Assembly: GCA_018340805.1 (NCBI GenBank)
Contig: JACMZG010001913.1
Span: 35,020,423 to 35,084,422, forward strand
Direction: 5' to 3'
From: Microvelia longipes
Lineage: Eukaryota; Arthropoda; Insecta; Hemiptera; Veliidae
Length of the DNA: 64,000 bases
The notes beneath the pieces were generated by a model, which was not told where the DNA came from, made no database searches, and worked only from the letters and a program-made list of their open reading frames with translations. The position numbers and the translations under genes are program-made. This document shows, piece by piece, positions 35,151 to 46,699 of this stretch (position 1 is its first letter; the number at the start of each line of letters is the position of its first letter).

Positions 35151-35256
35151 CCGTCTTAACTTCTTTTATTCGAATAACCTTCTCAGCGTCATTTTTTAAT
35201 GAACAAATTCTTTAAATGAGCCTAAATAAAGCGAACTGCGAGGCGTAATAGTAACT
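35151..35256. repeat. 106-bp direct repeat, copy B
   Basis: Second copy of 32944-33050, again directly after an AT array. It lies 2.2 kb downstream in the same orientation. Confidence 0.9.
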
Positions 35257-36746
35257 CTAAAATAGCGATTTTTCACAAAAAAATGGATGGAGGAGGGGTC
35301 GTTATTGATGTAGAATAAGTTTCCTGGAACCAGGCATATTAACAAAGTATTAATGGTTTTAACAAAACAATAATTAATTTACATAAAAAATATTAATTAA
35401 GAAAATCAATTAATTACAAGGTAAAATCTGTAGAAAGTAAACAAACAATAACTCATTTTCCACGACCAAAAATCAATTATCTCAATAAATATCAGTTATT
35501 TTCACTTTTCAAAGCTTCGTTAAATATTGTTTAAAAGATCACAACAGTTTACTTAAAAATTAATAATTGCTTCTTAACTAATTAATACAGCAGTTTTTAT
35601 GTAATCTAATATGGTAAAACATTCGCGGGAGGTAAAATTGTCTATAAATAAACAACTGTCCGTAGTTTATGCACACTAGATTTAAGGGTGCCTAACCTAA
35701 AGAAGTTTGCGGGCCACTTTAAATCACTCCAATCAGGGATTAACTAGATATGATAGATAGAAGCAGCCAATCCGGCTCGAAGGACTACGCCGGCTGCTTC
35801 ATATGATCTATTATGCTATTGAAACGAGTCAAAATATTAAAACAATACTTTTCATCCATTGATACATTAGACTGACTGATGTACATTGAACCACAACACT
35901 GAAGACGAGCGAAGCGAGTCAGGGTGAGGAAAAGTTTCCCGTACCCATCTTTGTGCTGTATGTTTTCATAATTTCTTGAAACCACATGAAACATTCTCAC
36001 AGACCACCAGTTGGGAAACACTCCATTAGTAGCCTGCACCAGACACTTGTCCAGTTTTTAATATGCATTCGCACCTAGTAACAGGCATGTGGTTTTCATG
36101 GAACATATGTTCGATAAATTTTAGAGACATGGGAATCAACCGAGCTTAAGATCCTCGAGCGAGTCAATGACAACTAGCACAGACATAGATATGTTTCTTA
36201 CAATTTATTTTATAATATTTATTATATAAATGATTTATTGATAAAATGTCATTGGTATTAGTCACGAACCAAAGTAAAAATCAATTACAATCAATATGTT
36301 TATTATAAAATGAAAAGTCGAAGTGATTTATAGATGTGTATTTCAATAAGAGGAGTATCTACAAGATCCAGATTACTTTACCCACACCTATTGAATGTGG
36401 TCCGAGAGTAAAATCTAAATACATCATCGGATCACCGTTAGTTTTATAGACGTTCAGATCATCCTATACTAAGTGGGTGTGTACCTCTTGCCTACATGTG
36501 ATTATGTTTAGGAAACCATGGCACTATATCGCCCTAATTTTTTGACAGTCTCTTTCTCTTTCTAGTCCATCATAATATAGGTTTAAAAAAGTACTGTCAT
36601 AGATTTAAGCGGTTTAAGTTCTATATTCTAAAGTTTTAATATATAGTACTTAGAAAAGGTTTAGGGCATAGAGTATATAACTAGGGTAAATTCTTTTCCC
36701 TGACAGTTGACAGTGGGGTTTAACTGTATATTTTGAAAATTTAAAC
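35257..36746. other. Gene-free stretch with a BEL-PBS-like hairpin
   Basis: At 35760-35800 GAAGCAGCC and GGCTGCTTC enclose ATCCGGCTCGAAGGAC, the complement of the primer-binding sequence of the BEL element at 44637-44656. This suggests a remnant of another BEL/Pao leader. The minus-strand frame at 35785-36039 follows it but has no recognisable protein content. The rest holds nothing identified. Confidence 0.5.
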
Positions 36747-38327
36747 TGTGCAAGCCCAGCGGGGATAATCAACTTAAAAATAAGTTCCTGACGCTGAAAC
36801 TAGCTGAATAGAAGGTAAAACAAAAGTAAAAGATGAGATAAGGAAAAAGGGACTGTATTTTAGTAAATAATTAGCAAACAATAAGATAAGGTAAGGAAAG
36901 TGACTAGATAAAGTTTAAGCATTAAGTACTTACGGACTTGATACAACTTATAAAGTATCAAAACAGATAAGCATAAAAAAACTCAGGTTAAAGTAACGCA
37001 AAATAAATGAATACACCAGTAAATTAATAAATCTAAGCAATAAATAAAGCAGGCAATAATAGAGCTTAATAATAATAACTTAATAAATAGCGAGCTTAAT
37101 AAATAACTTGACCAAGTGGCTTCGAATATGCCGGCAGAAGGGACACTATATATGTCACTCAATAAATATAAAAGTAAGATTAATTGGCTAAAGCTACTTA
37201 CGAAAAAAGTAAATAAAACTGAGAAATAATAATAAAATAGTAGACAAAATAAATACGGAACAAAAATATAGCATTTAACAATCGACATATATTCTCACTG
37301 GCAGCATATTCGAAGTCAGGAAAGTAATAATAAATTAAACATAAAAAAATAATTCTATAGACTAAGGAGTTAGTAACTAAAACTAAAGAAGACGCGGAAG
37401 ACTAGTAGGAAGATGAAATATAAAAATTGAAGATAATTACAGACAGTGAAAGCATGCTGCATAGGTCGGCAGCACAGATGAAAGCAACATAGTCCAAATT
37501 AACGCTGTTATTGATATCACCAACACGTCCACTTGAAAAAAGAGCCCAAAAGGCCGCGATCTCGAACACAAGAACTTACTAATTACTTTAGTAAAGTTAT
37601 ATTTTAAATTACGGTTGGGTTAACCCTTTCACTACAACCAGGTTTTTCTCTCCACTAATCGCAAGACGGCGAAAACCGTTACTTTTTAGGTTCAATTGAT
37701 AATGGAACAAAGCGGTTGTCTCTAAACGGCGATACTGATTAGCATACTGCTTTATAGCTAGTATAAAGTCTTGACAATTATTGATCAAGTATAAGGAATA
37801 ATATTATGCCTAAATTATTCCCGAAGTGAATGCAGATATTTGTAAATTATATATTATATCCAACGAACTTCTCCAGCGGCTTAATCTGATGGATTTCCAT
37901 GCAAGACGAGTTACAGAAGGAAGGTTTCAAAATGTAACCTCAAGTAAACATGGCGGCAGGTTATGCACGGCTCCAGCAGCCTGTTTTCCCTGATTCTTTT
38001 AGTGAAAATCAATTAGATTTAACGTATTATGATGAGATGGGCGATGTTGAAGCAGTGTAGTGAGATGGCGAACGAAGAAAACTTAAAACTAAGTGTTAGT
38101 GCGCGATAATATTAATGATACAAAAGTGGATCACTTATTGCCTGTTTACAGGAAAGTCCACGACGTTATTAAACTTAAAATATATATGAAAAACAACGTA
38201 AGTACTCTAAATCATAAAGGACATACAGTAAACATATAAATAATAAAGTATAGATAAATAACAACTATTTACAAAGGATAGGGCAATGAAAGGAAGTGGG
38301 GTGGAGAAGGAGACCCATGTCCAAACA
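36747..38327 (-). repeat. BEL 3' LTR
   Basis: The plus strand begins TGTGCAAGCC and ends GTCCAAACA, so on the element's strand the LTR runs TG...CA. It matches 44657-46242 along its whole length. The sequence just beyond its end at 38328-38346 gives a purine-rich tract on the minus strand (TTTTTGGTAGGCGGAA), the expected polypurine tract. Confidence 0.9.
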
Positions 38328-38347
38328 TTCCGCCTACCAAAAATTCA

Positions 38348-39600
38348 CTAATTAGGAGAATTTTTCAACGATGCTGATGATGCAGGTTGAGATTTGTCAC
38401 AATCGGTAAAGTTAGAATCCTGTTGAGGCGATAGTAGCAACACTAACTTGTTGACAGCTCGACGAAGCGGTTTGCTAGAAAAAGGTAATTGTAGGTCAAC
38501 AACTCGCACTACGCCGTCGTTACCTGGAAAAGAATTAATAACGCGGCCGACAGGCCACTGCTTACAAGGGCTGTTGTCGCGAAGTAAGACTAAGTCTCCT
38601 ACATTAATGTTGTAGTTTGTATCTCTCCATTTAGCGCGTTCTTGGAGCGAGGTTAAATATTCAGAGCGCCAACGGCGCCAGAAATGTTGGAGCTTTTGTT
38701 CAACTAATTCCCATCGCGTGAGACGATTTTCACTTATGTCAAGAAGTGAAGGCTGAGGAACGGCGGTGGGTTGTCGTCCTATGAGGAAATGTCCCGGACT
38801 AAGAATGCCTAGGTCGTTAGCGTCATTTGACATAGGGCATAACGGTCGGGAATTCAGCGCAGCTTCTATGTCAACCATCAACGTTGTAAGTTCTTCGAAA
38901 GTGAAGACAGCATCACCGTAAACTGTTCGCATTAAGCGCTTAACAGATTTAACTCCTGCTTCCCACACACCTCCAAACGTGGGCGCGTGAGGAGGATTAA
39001 AGTTCCAAATGATTCACTATCTAAAGCAAACTTATAGATTTCATCTTTAGTAGCTTGTTGAGCTAACCAGCTATAAAGATCTTGCAGTTTGTTGGCAGCG
39101 CCAACAAAATTGGTGCCGTTATCCGAATATATTTGCTCGGGCTTACCACGGCGACCGATGAAACGTTTAAGAGAAGCCATGAAAGCAGGAGTATTCAAAG
39201 ATGAAACTACCTCTAAGTGAAGAGCTTTCGTGCTAAGACATATAAAGAGACACAGGTATGCCTTAGACGTATTTGCCTTTCTTCGCAGTGAATCTTTTAT
39301 AATGAATGGTCCGGCGAAATCGACTCCGACGTGCAAAAAAGCGAATCCTTCACGTACACGGGAAGCAGGAAGATTACCCATAATTGGTTTACACGTAGGC
39401 GCATCAAATTTTCTACAGGTGACGCAGTTTTTAGACAGCTCACGAACAGCATTGCGAGAACCTGTAATCCAAAATTTGCTCGAACGATGGCTAATAGAAG
39501 TGATGAACCAGGATGCAAATAAAGTTGATGATAATGAGATAGAAGGAGCTGAGTAAAATGTGTCTTGGCCGGAAGTAGCATCGGGTGCTGAGTCTCCCAA
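38348..39600 (-). pseudogene. BEL integrase region, frameshifted
   Basis: The integrase N-terminal zinc-binding part begins in the preceding frame (HYHQLYLHPG) and continues here with CVTCRKF. The catalytic core shows VGVDFAGPF, FICLSTKALHLEVV and YSDNGTNFVGA, giving the first two acidic residues of the D,D35E triad; the third lies in the 38348-38968 frame near VWEAGVKS. The C-terminal part (GDLVLLRDN, then VGRVI) is the domain usual in BEL integrases. Frameshifts lie near 39480 and 38985, each equivalent to one missing base. Function: inserts element cDNA into host chromosomes. Not functional as given. Confidence 0.85.
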
Positions 39601-41558
39601 GACACATCAGAATTTTTAAGGCGTCCGCCTACCAATAAAATACCCGCCTGATCTATGAAAGGGTTTAAGCTTTGAAGGCTTTTAGGTATAGGAGTGTTAG
39701 AATTTGGGATACGCTGATTGAAGAAATAAGCACTCTGTATCCACTTGACAGCAACTGTTGTGGCTTGACGCATCTCTGGAACGGTGATGTAACCGGAGTT
39801 ATCCTGCCGTCTTTTCCTTAAGATGTCGAGGAAGCGTAGAGCGTAAGCAATGCTACGTATCAACTTAGTTAAACTGGACCACTTAGACATCCATTGTACG
39901 AACGATGAATCTGTAGCGTTAGTAACAACTAAAACAGTAGCCATGTCTGCTTTTGATTTTAATTCAGGAACCTGAGGGACTGGACTAAGGACCTTAAGAG
40001 GCCAATCCTTAGGTTCGCGTAGTGCCCAACTAGGACCATGAAACCACAACATGCTGTCTCTAAGATCAGGAGCAGAAATGCCACGCGATCCCAAGTCACT
40101 GGGGTTGTCTTCAGATGATACATGGTGCCATTTGCCAGTGACAGTAAGGCTACGAATTTGTACGACTCTATTTGCAACAAAAGTTTTAAGAAGATGGAAA
40201 GGTGTGCGGAGCCAAGAAAGCACTATCATGCTGTCGGAGAAGAAGTGTAGATCAGGTTTAGATGGGAGTTTTTTCACATATAAGTGTAAGCTATCCCAAA
40301 GCTTAGCTGCAAGGAGTGCAGCACAAAGTTCAAGTCTCGGTATGGTAGTGAATTTGACCGGAGCCAATTTGGTCTTAGCCAGTATGAGATGCATCTGGGT
40401 TCCTGCGTCAGAAATGGTTCTCAAGTAGGCTGCAGCGCAGTAAGCCTTCTCAGATGCATCTGCGAAAATAAGGATAGAAGAAGAACAATCTACCGGAACA
40501 TGCCAACGAGGTATTTTTATTTCTCCTAGAGCGGGTAAATCTCGAAGAAAAGCTAACCACCGCTCTTTCATAGCTAGAGGAAAGTCGTCATCCCAATTAA
40601 GCTGCTCCTTCCAAGCATCTTGTACGAGTATTTTAGCGATGACGACTGTAGGACCCAGATAACCTAGTGGGTCAAATATCTTAGCCACAGCGCTCAAAAC
40701 AGCTCTCTTACTAGACGTTTCTTTAGGAGGAGAAATATTGTAGAAAAATACGTCGAGTTGAGGATCCCACTGCATGCCTAGGATTTTAATTTGATTTTCT
40801 TCTCCGGTAGCTTCAAGTGGAACACACTCTTCCGGTGGTCGGGTGCCATTCGGGTCCGCTCTATGGCATTCGGAGATAATCCGTGGGTCATTTGAAGCCC
40901 ATTTACTTAAGGAAAATCCTCCTTTAGCCATGAGAGCTATAAGTTGCCTTAGCAGCTCAATAGCCTGGTCCGCTGATGGAGCTCCGGTCGCTATGTCGTC
41001 TACGTATGTGTCGTCACTAAGCGCAGCAGCAGCTAGAGGATACGCGTGCCCTTCATCTGCTACGAGTTGCTTTACAGTTCTTAACGCCAGATAAGGAGCT
41101 GGAGCCTGTCCGTAGGAGACGGTATTGAGTTCGTACTCGTCTATGGCCTTAGAAGTATCGAAGCGCCACAATATATGTTGGTATGCTCGATCTTCTGGGT
41201 GAATTAAGATTTGCCTAAACATTTTGACTGCATCCGCGGTGAAGACGTACGGGTGGACGCGAAAGTTTAGAAGTATTATGATGAGATTAGGCTGCAGCTT
41301 CGGCCCTACCAATAGCAAGTCGTTAAGCGAACCTGAAGCTGTCCTAGCAGCAGCGTCGAAAACTACTCGAAGTTTGATATCCTGATCGGGCAAATGTTTT
41401 ACTACGCAATGATGCGGTATAATATATTTCCCTGGAGTTTTGGCGAGGTCCATATGTCCTAGGGTAAGGTATTCATGCATGAACTCGTGATACTTCTCCT
41501 TTATCACGGAGTTCTTGCTAAGCTTGTTTTCAAGATGTTCCTGGCGGCGTAGAGCCAT
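39481..41558 (-). CDS. BEL reverse transcriptase and RNase H
   Basis: This long open frame (to 41558) encodes the central part of Pol. LRVVFDAAARTASGSLNDLL near residue 63 and FTADAVKMFRQI near residue 106 are typical BEL RT blocks, and YVDDIATGA near residue 185 contains the catalytic YVDD. ADASEKAYCAAAY near residue 370, TIPRLELCAALLAAKLWDSL and FFSDSMIVLSWL mark the RNase H. The BEL-specific pattern, with a 3' RNase H joined to the integrase, is clear. It enters from the protease frame through a shift near 41560 and leaves by another near 39480. RT copies element RNA to cDNA in the capsid, and RNase H removes the RNA. Confidence 0.92.
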
Positions 41559-42535
41559 GCCTCGAGAATTTGCAATGTAGGGGCGATCTTCTTGAAGGGC
41601 AAACGTACTACATACCTACCATCATCCAGACGATAATGAGTGGTTTTGAACAACTCTTCACACTTGACGTCTTCTGGGCTTTCCACTTTAACTACTGGAG
41701 GCTCTTCCAATTCCCAGAAGCGTTTCAACTCTTCGTGAAGGGGATCCAACGAGGAAAACGTAGACGTAAGTAGAGCTTGAACTGCATAAGCATCTGCAAC
41801 TTCTCTGACGCGGCCAAGAACAGCATAGCCGAAGATAGTACCAAGCAAGCGAGGTAATGAAGTCGAAATCGTGATGACGTCGCCAGTGACGATGTCGGTG
41901 AATAAGTCGCATCCGATAAGTAGATCCACAGGCTTGGTGATCCAGAACTCGGGGTCAGCTAGAGGATAATTGTGGTAGTCTGTCCACAACTCCGCAGGAG
42001 ACTCAAACCCCGGAAGAGGTGACGTTATAGAGTCCAAAACGATGGCGTTTGTAGATAAACGTAGGTTATCACAGTCGATAGGAGATAACGTACAGTAGGC
42101 ACGACCTTTTGAAGAACCAAGGGGCGCCTCTCCAATACCCCATATACCGGTTTTCGTTTTAGATATTTTAAGTCCAAGTCGATCAACGAAGGAGCGAGTT
42201 ATAAAGGTGAAGTGACTCCCAGAGTCAATCACAAGTCGAATTTGGTGAGGATATCCATTAGAGTCATAGATATGGCAGATGGAGGTTCCCAGCATGATTT
42301 CCTGTTGTTTCGGTGTAGTCACGTTCAATGAAGTTCCGCTTTCGTTAGTTTGTACTTCAATACTTGTAGAAGGGCCTGAAACATCATTATTTTGGTGAAG
42401 CAGGGAATGATGCTTTCCCCTACAGAAGCGACATCGGTAAGTAGAAAAACATTTATCAGTCTTATGCTCAGCTGACAGACAATTCCTACATCCTCGAAAG
42501 GTTTTTAACACTTTAAAACGTTCATTTACAGTCAT
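41504..42535 (-). CDS. BEL nucleocapsid zinc knuckles and aspartic protease
   Basis: Near the start, GCRNCLSAEHKTDKC and CRFCRGKHHSLLHQ form two zinc-knuckle-like motifs (C..C....H....C type and a second with terminal histidines), as at the end of BEL Gag. Then RLVIDSGSHFTFITRSFVDR supplies the aspartic-protease DSG active site, followed by a protease core to about residue 230 with LLIGCDLF. The C-terminal part leads into RT. Retroviral-type proteases process the polyprotein. The ATG is internal to the polyprotein, and the true frame continues upstream through a shift from Gag. Confidence 0.85.
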   Translation of the reverse strand: MTVNERFKVLKTFRGCRNCLSAEHKTDKCFSTYRCRFCRGKHHSLLHQNNDVSGPSTSIEVQTNESGTSLNVTTPKQQEIMLGTSICHIYDSNGYPHQIRLVIDSGSHFTFITRSFVDRLGLKISKTKTGIWGIGEAPLGSSKGRAYCTLSPIDCDNLRLSTNAIVLDSITSPLPGFESPAELWTDYHNYPLADPEFWITKPVDLLIGCDLFTDIVTGDVITISTSLPRLLGTIFGYAVLGRVREVADAYAVQALLTSTFSSLDPLHEELKRFWELEEPPVVKVESPEDVKCEELFKTTHYRLDDGRYVVRLPFKKIAPTLQILEAWLYAARNILKTSLARTP

Positions 42536-42582
42536 ATTGGCAAACTTGAGACAGTTGTTAAGGTGATGAGACTCTTTACACG

Positions 42583-43652
42583 CTAAACAAGGACATGAAG
42601 GAGCTTTGGAGTCTCGATATTTTCGTGCTTGGTTAGATGGCTGAGAGTTTCGACCGCTACCAAGTAGAGTAGTCCTGAAGAAGATGGACGGAAAGAGCGT
42701 CTGGGATTGTTGTTACGGTTACTCAGATCTTGAGCCACTGTAGTGCGTGCTAGACCAACAGCTAATTCGGAAGCGTCACATTTATTACGTAAAAACTTAA
42801 AATTGGTCAAAGGTGGGAAACTTTTCCTTGTTCTCGCGCTCAAACTCTTCACGCGTTGAAGTGTCGATGGTGCGACGAGCAAGATGAAACAGAATGTATT
42901 CAGCATTATCTGGAACCTCGAGAAGCTTAAAAGCGGCGACGATCTCTGAAAGTTTTGCCACTGTCTTACTAAGTTGTTCGTTAGACGATTTTGGAGGTAA
43001 AACCTTAATATCCAAAAGTTGGTCCAAATAGGAAGCTGCAAGAAGTCTTTTGTTGTCGTACTGATCGATTAAAGTTTTCCACGCTATCTCAAAATTAGAT
43101 TCAGTCACTGGGACGTGAGCGATGACTGCCAGAGCCTTTCCTTCTAGCGAACGTATAAGATAATGAAAGCGATCAATATCTGAGAGAGCCAACTCATTAT
43201 TTACCATGCTGTTAAAAGTATCCTTCCAAGACGGCCATTTCGTACGATCACCTTAAACTTAGGGAGATCTAAAGGTGGTAGCTTATTTTAGTATGTCCAG
43301 TCATGGATTGCGATAATCGAACACTCTTTTCCTTTTCTACAGCTTCGAACTCTGCCATCATAGCGTGAGATTCAAATAAGTATCTTCTGATAGTAGTCCG
43401 CTGCTGGGTATCAGCAGGCGTTGCTATCGCCCTCTTATTTTCATCAAGAAGATCGCATAACTCGTCGTAGTTGGATTCAAAAACGTCGTAGCTATTCATG
43501 ACTGTTGAGTACATACTCTTAAACATTTGAACCTTGCTAGGATCAAGTTTGGCTTCTCTGCCTTTATCCCTTGCTTCCCTGATATCTTCAAAACTCTTGA
43601 ACATCTTACGTCGGTAAGATTCGGCTGTCTCTTGAAGGAGTTCTGGGTCCAT
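42583..43652 (-). pseudogene. BEL Gag region, frameshifted
   Basis: The first frame begins MDPELLQETAESYRRKMF at 43652 and runs to 43269; it is predicted largely helical. The second frame (43207-42797) has ALSDIDRFHYLIRSLEGKAL and FEIAWKTLIDQYDN, the conserved Gag block shared by BEL/Pao and related elements. The third (43041-42583) begins its useful part at FLRNKCDASELAVG. Between the first and second frames a shift equal to two missing bases is needed, and single-base shifts follow near 42800 and 42665. Gag forms the intracellular particle. As given, no continuous Gag can be made. Confidence 0.8.
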
Positions 43653-43899
43653 GATGATGAAGTGTAGACAATCGGTGAGTCGTGAATAAAAGAAGAAGGG
43701 TTACGAAAAAACAATAATATATTTATGTACAAAAGAGAATCCGTAGAATCGTTGAGTAACAATAACGTTGAAACAGCAACAGAAATGTGGTAACGCTCTA
43801 TCTGAACAGAGACAGAAATATAAGAGACAGTACAAGTAATAAATAAATTAGAAGAGATCAATCGAAATATCACATGAATTAAGTAAAAACATGAATACA

Positions 43900-44260
43900 T
43901 AAAGATAACAATATATATAATATAAAATGTGGATACCACTCGAAAAGTAAACAAAATTATCAATAATAAGTTAACAGGGTGGATACCACCAAACGATAAA
44001 TATCAATTCAACAATGAATCAAAGATGTGGATACCACTCGAAGTAAGTACTTGCTTCGGGAGTCAAGTTCAAAATTACAGCTACACAAGGTAAGATACGA
44101 ATATGATGTGGATACCACGCGAGAAATATAACAGAGTGTACAGCAAGTTTGATAAATGAATAATATTGTGGATACCACGCGATATAGAGCTGTGCGCTAT
44201 AATAATAATGATGGTAGCTAAACTCAGGTTGATGCAACACATATATGTGGATACCACGCG
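43900..44260 (-). promoter_or_regulatory. Array of six GTGGATACCAC motifs in the BEL leader
   Basis: Exact GTGGATACCAC is found at 43929, 43979, 44027, 44108, 44167 and 44247, mostly followed by GCG or TCG. The spacings are 50, 48, 81, 59 and 80 bp, and the sequences between copies are unrelated. The array lies in the untranslated leader between the 5' LTR and gag. A recurring short motif without a repeated unit around it suggests protein-binding sites rather than tandem duplication. Confidence 0.6.
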
Positions 44261-44636
44261 AAATGAAGATTAACTAAGTACATTCGTAATGTACAAACAT
44301 GTTGCAACAAACCATGGAACTCTGTAGTAGCAGTAAAGTTATGTACCATGCTGAGATACAAAACAGAAAATAAAGAGAATACTCACTGGTCTTACCAAAG
44401 AGATGACGGAGTGGAACGTCGTTGCTGCTACAGGTAAATGTGGCTCGTGGCCGAATATAACACTGGTGTAAACAAGGGTAACCGCGAAGAGATAATAACT
44501 AGTCTCGAAGACAGGTGAGGTAATGAGTGTGGTGCAAACCAAAGCTGATTGCCGCCTACCTACTATAACATGCAAAAATTATAAAAAACAAGGCAAAATA
44601 AAAAACAGATTACTCGATAAACTCTGCTAAGCAGTA

Positions 44637-44656
44637 TCCGGCTCGAAGGACCAAAA
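44637..44656 (-). other. BEL primer-binding site
   Basis: Directly inside the 5' LTR the minus strand reads TTTTGGTCCTTCGAGCCGG. TGG at the start matches the CCA end of a tRNA, and the sequence resembles the leader start of many BEL elements. The primer tRNA was not identified. Confidence 0.8.
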
Positions 44657-46242
44657 TGTGCAAGCCAGCGGGGATAATCACTTAAAAATATGTTCTGACG
44701 CTGGAACTAGCTGAATAGAAGGTAAAACCAAAAGTAAGATGAGATATAAGGAAAAAGGGACTGTATTTTTTTAGTAATAATTAGCAAACAAAATATACAG
44801 AATAAGGAAAGTGACTAGATAAAGTTTAAGCATTAAGTACTACGGAGACTTGATACAACTTATAAAGTATCAACAGATAAGCATAAATAAACTCAGGTTA
44901 AAGGTAACGCAAAATAATGAATACACCAGTAAATTAATAAATATCTAAGCAATAATATAAAAGCAGGCAATAATAGAGCTTAATAATAATAAACTTAATA
45001 AATAGCGAGCTAATAAAATAACTTGACCAAGTGTGCTTCGAATGCCGGCAGAAGGGACACTATACATATCATCTCAATAAATATAAGAGAGTAAGATTAA
45101 TTGGCTAAGCTACTTACGAAAAAGTAACTATAAAACTGAGAAATAATAATAAAATTAGACAAAAAATATCTAAGATAATAAAATATCACATATTAACATT
45201 ATGCGACATATATTGGCAGCAATTAATTCGAAGTCAGAAAGTAATAAAAATTCAAAAAAAATAAAAATTTCATAATTGTAGCAGCAAACAGAACTTAAGA
45301 CTACAGTTTCAGTCTTTAACTTCAGAAACTAAGAGCAAACGCGGAAGACGTAGTTAACTTGGATCAAGTATAAGAATTATTATATTATTCCCGATGATAT
45401 TTGTAAATATTTAAGCTAAAATTATCAGCACTTAGCTGAAACCGAAATAGGTTCGGCAACTTTCCGCTCCTAGTCCAAATTAACGAGCTTTTATCATGAT
45501 GTGACTTGAAAAAAGAGCCCAAAAAGTGCCGCGTATCTTAATGAAACACAAGTTACCTTAATTAACTTCGAGGTATTAAGGACGTTGGTTAGACCAGGGT
45601 TTCTCATCCACTAATCCCAAGACTAAAACCGTTACTTTTTTAATAGGTTAATGTGCACCATAATGGAACACAAAAGCGGTTATGTCCTCTAACGGCGATT
45701 ACCTGTATGTAGCACAGGCAAATAGCTTTAGTATAATTTATCCTGTTTATTAAACCCTGATAAAGGAATAAATTATGCCTAAATTTATTCCGAAAATTCA
45801 GATTATTTATGATTTCAATAAAATATATATTATATCCAACGAAACTTCTCCACGGCTAATCTGATGGATTCCATGCAAGACGAAGTTACAGAAGGAAGCA
45901 AATGTAACCTCAAGTAAACATGGCGGCAGTTATGCACGCTGCAGCCTGTTTCCCTGAGTGAATGGCAGATGGCGATGTTGAAGCAGTGTAGTGAGATGGC
46001 GATTTAAATAAAACTAAGTGTTAGTGCGCGATATATTAATGACGAAAAGTGGATCATTATTGCCTGTTTACAGGAAAGTCCACGACGTTATTAAACTTAA
46101 AATATATATGAAAAACAACGTAAGTACTCTAAATCATAAAGGACATACAGTAAACATAAATATAAAGAAGTAATAAATACAACTTTTACAAAGGATAGGG
46201 CAATGAAAGGAAGTGGGGTGGAGAAGGAGACCTGTCCAAACA
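44657..46242 (-). repeat. BEL 5' LTR
   Basis: The plus strand begins TGTGCAAGCC and ends GTCCAAACA, matching the 3' LTR. Numerous one- to ten-base indels separate the two copies, while long stretches of matching sequence lie between them (for example near 46080-46140). This LTR would hold the element's promoter. Confidence 0.9.
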
Positions 46243-46301
46243 TAAACACAGGTATTTAAGATCTACAAATCGTAAAACGATTTTACGTATTTACATAGGA
46301 A

Positions 46302-46697
46302 TTAGAATGATGTCATCACCATAATGTTATCAACTTTAGTAGAAATGTTATCAATGAAAATCGAGTCAAACGAGATCAGCTTTAGCGATATAACTTGTAT
46401 CGTTAGAATACAAAAATTAATAAGCAGTAACATAGGGATGATCATAGGAGTAATCATAGCTTTAGGGCTAACAAAGCTTATGGGCGATCAGAGCATCGGT
46501 GTGACCAAACCATCGATGTATCAGGGAGCACTCTGATGCATCGATAAGAATAAGTCTAGAATTCTAGAATGGTTAGTAAGCGTATCCGCACACCATTTCT
46601 ACATAGGTATCAGAATGATATCATGACCATAATGTTATCAACTTCAGTAGAAATGTTATCAATGAAAATCGAGTCAAACGAGATCAGCTTTAGCAAT
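46302..46697. repeat. Direct repeat, two 95-bp copies 309 bp apart
   Basis: 46302-46395 and 46611-46697 share CCATAATGTTATCAACTT and ATCGAGTCAAACGAGATCAG with few differences. The open frame at 46324-46536 starts in the first copy and has no recognisable family. The pair lies just outside the BEL insertion and may be the ends of an older element. Confidence 0.7.
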
Positions 46698-46699
46698 TT

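Larger units (their letters stand above)
36747..46242 (-). mobile_element. Full-length BEL/Pao LTR retrotransposon
   Basis: Two LTRs (36747-38327 and 44657-46242) flank a 6.3 kb interior coding on the minus strand. The target site TAAAC is duplicated at 36742-36746 and 46243-46247. The order is leader, Gag, zinc knuckles, aspartic protease, reverse transcriptase, RNase H, integrase, which is the BEL/Pao arrangement. No env-like frame follows the integrase. The interior carries at least seven frameshifts. The LTRs differ mainly by small indels. The exact target duplication and complete ends show an intact insertion, but the sequence as given could not express a full polyprotein. Confidence 0.93.

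Noticed and set aside
40051..41094. Plus-strand frames of 83-125 codons inside the BEL pol region
   Set aside because: They are antisense shadows of the RT and RNase H coding sequence.
43496..44240. Long minus-strand frames in the BEL leader (155 and 73 codons)
   Set aside because: They lie in the untranslated leader, are hydrophobic and repetitive, and match no Gag or env feature.
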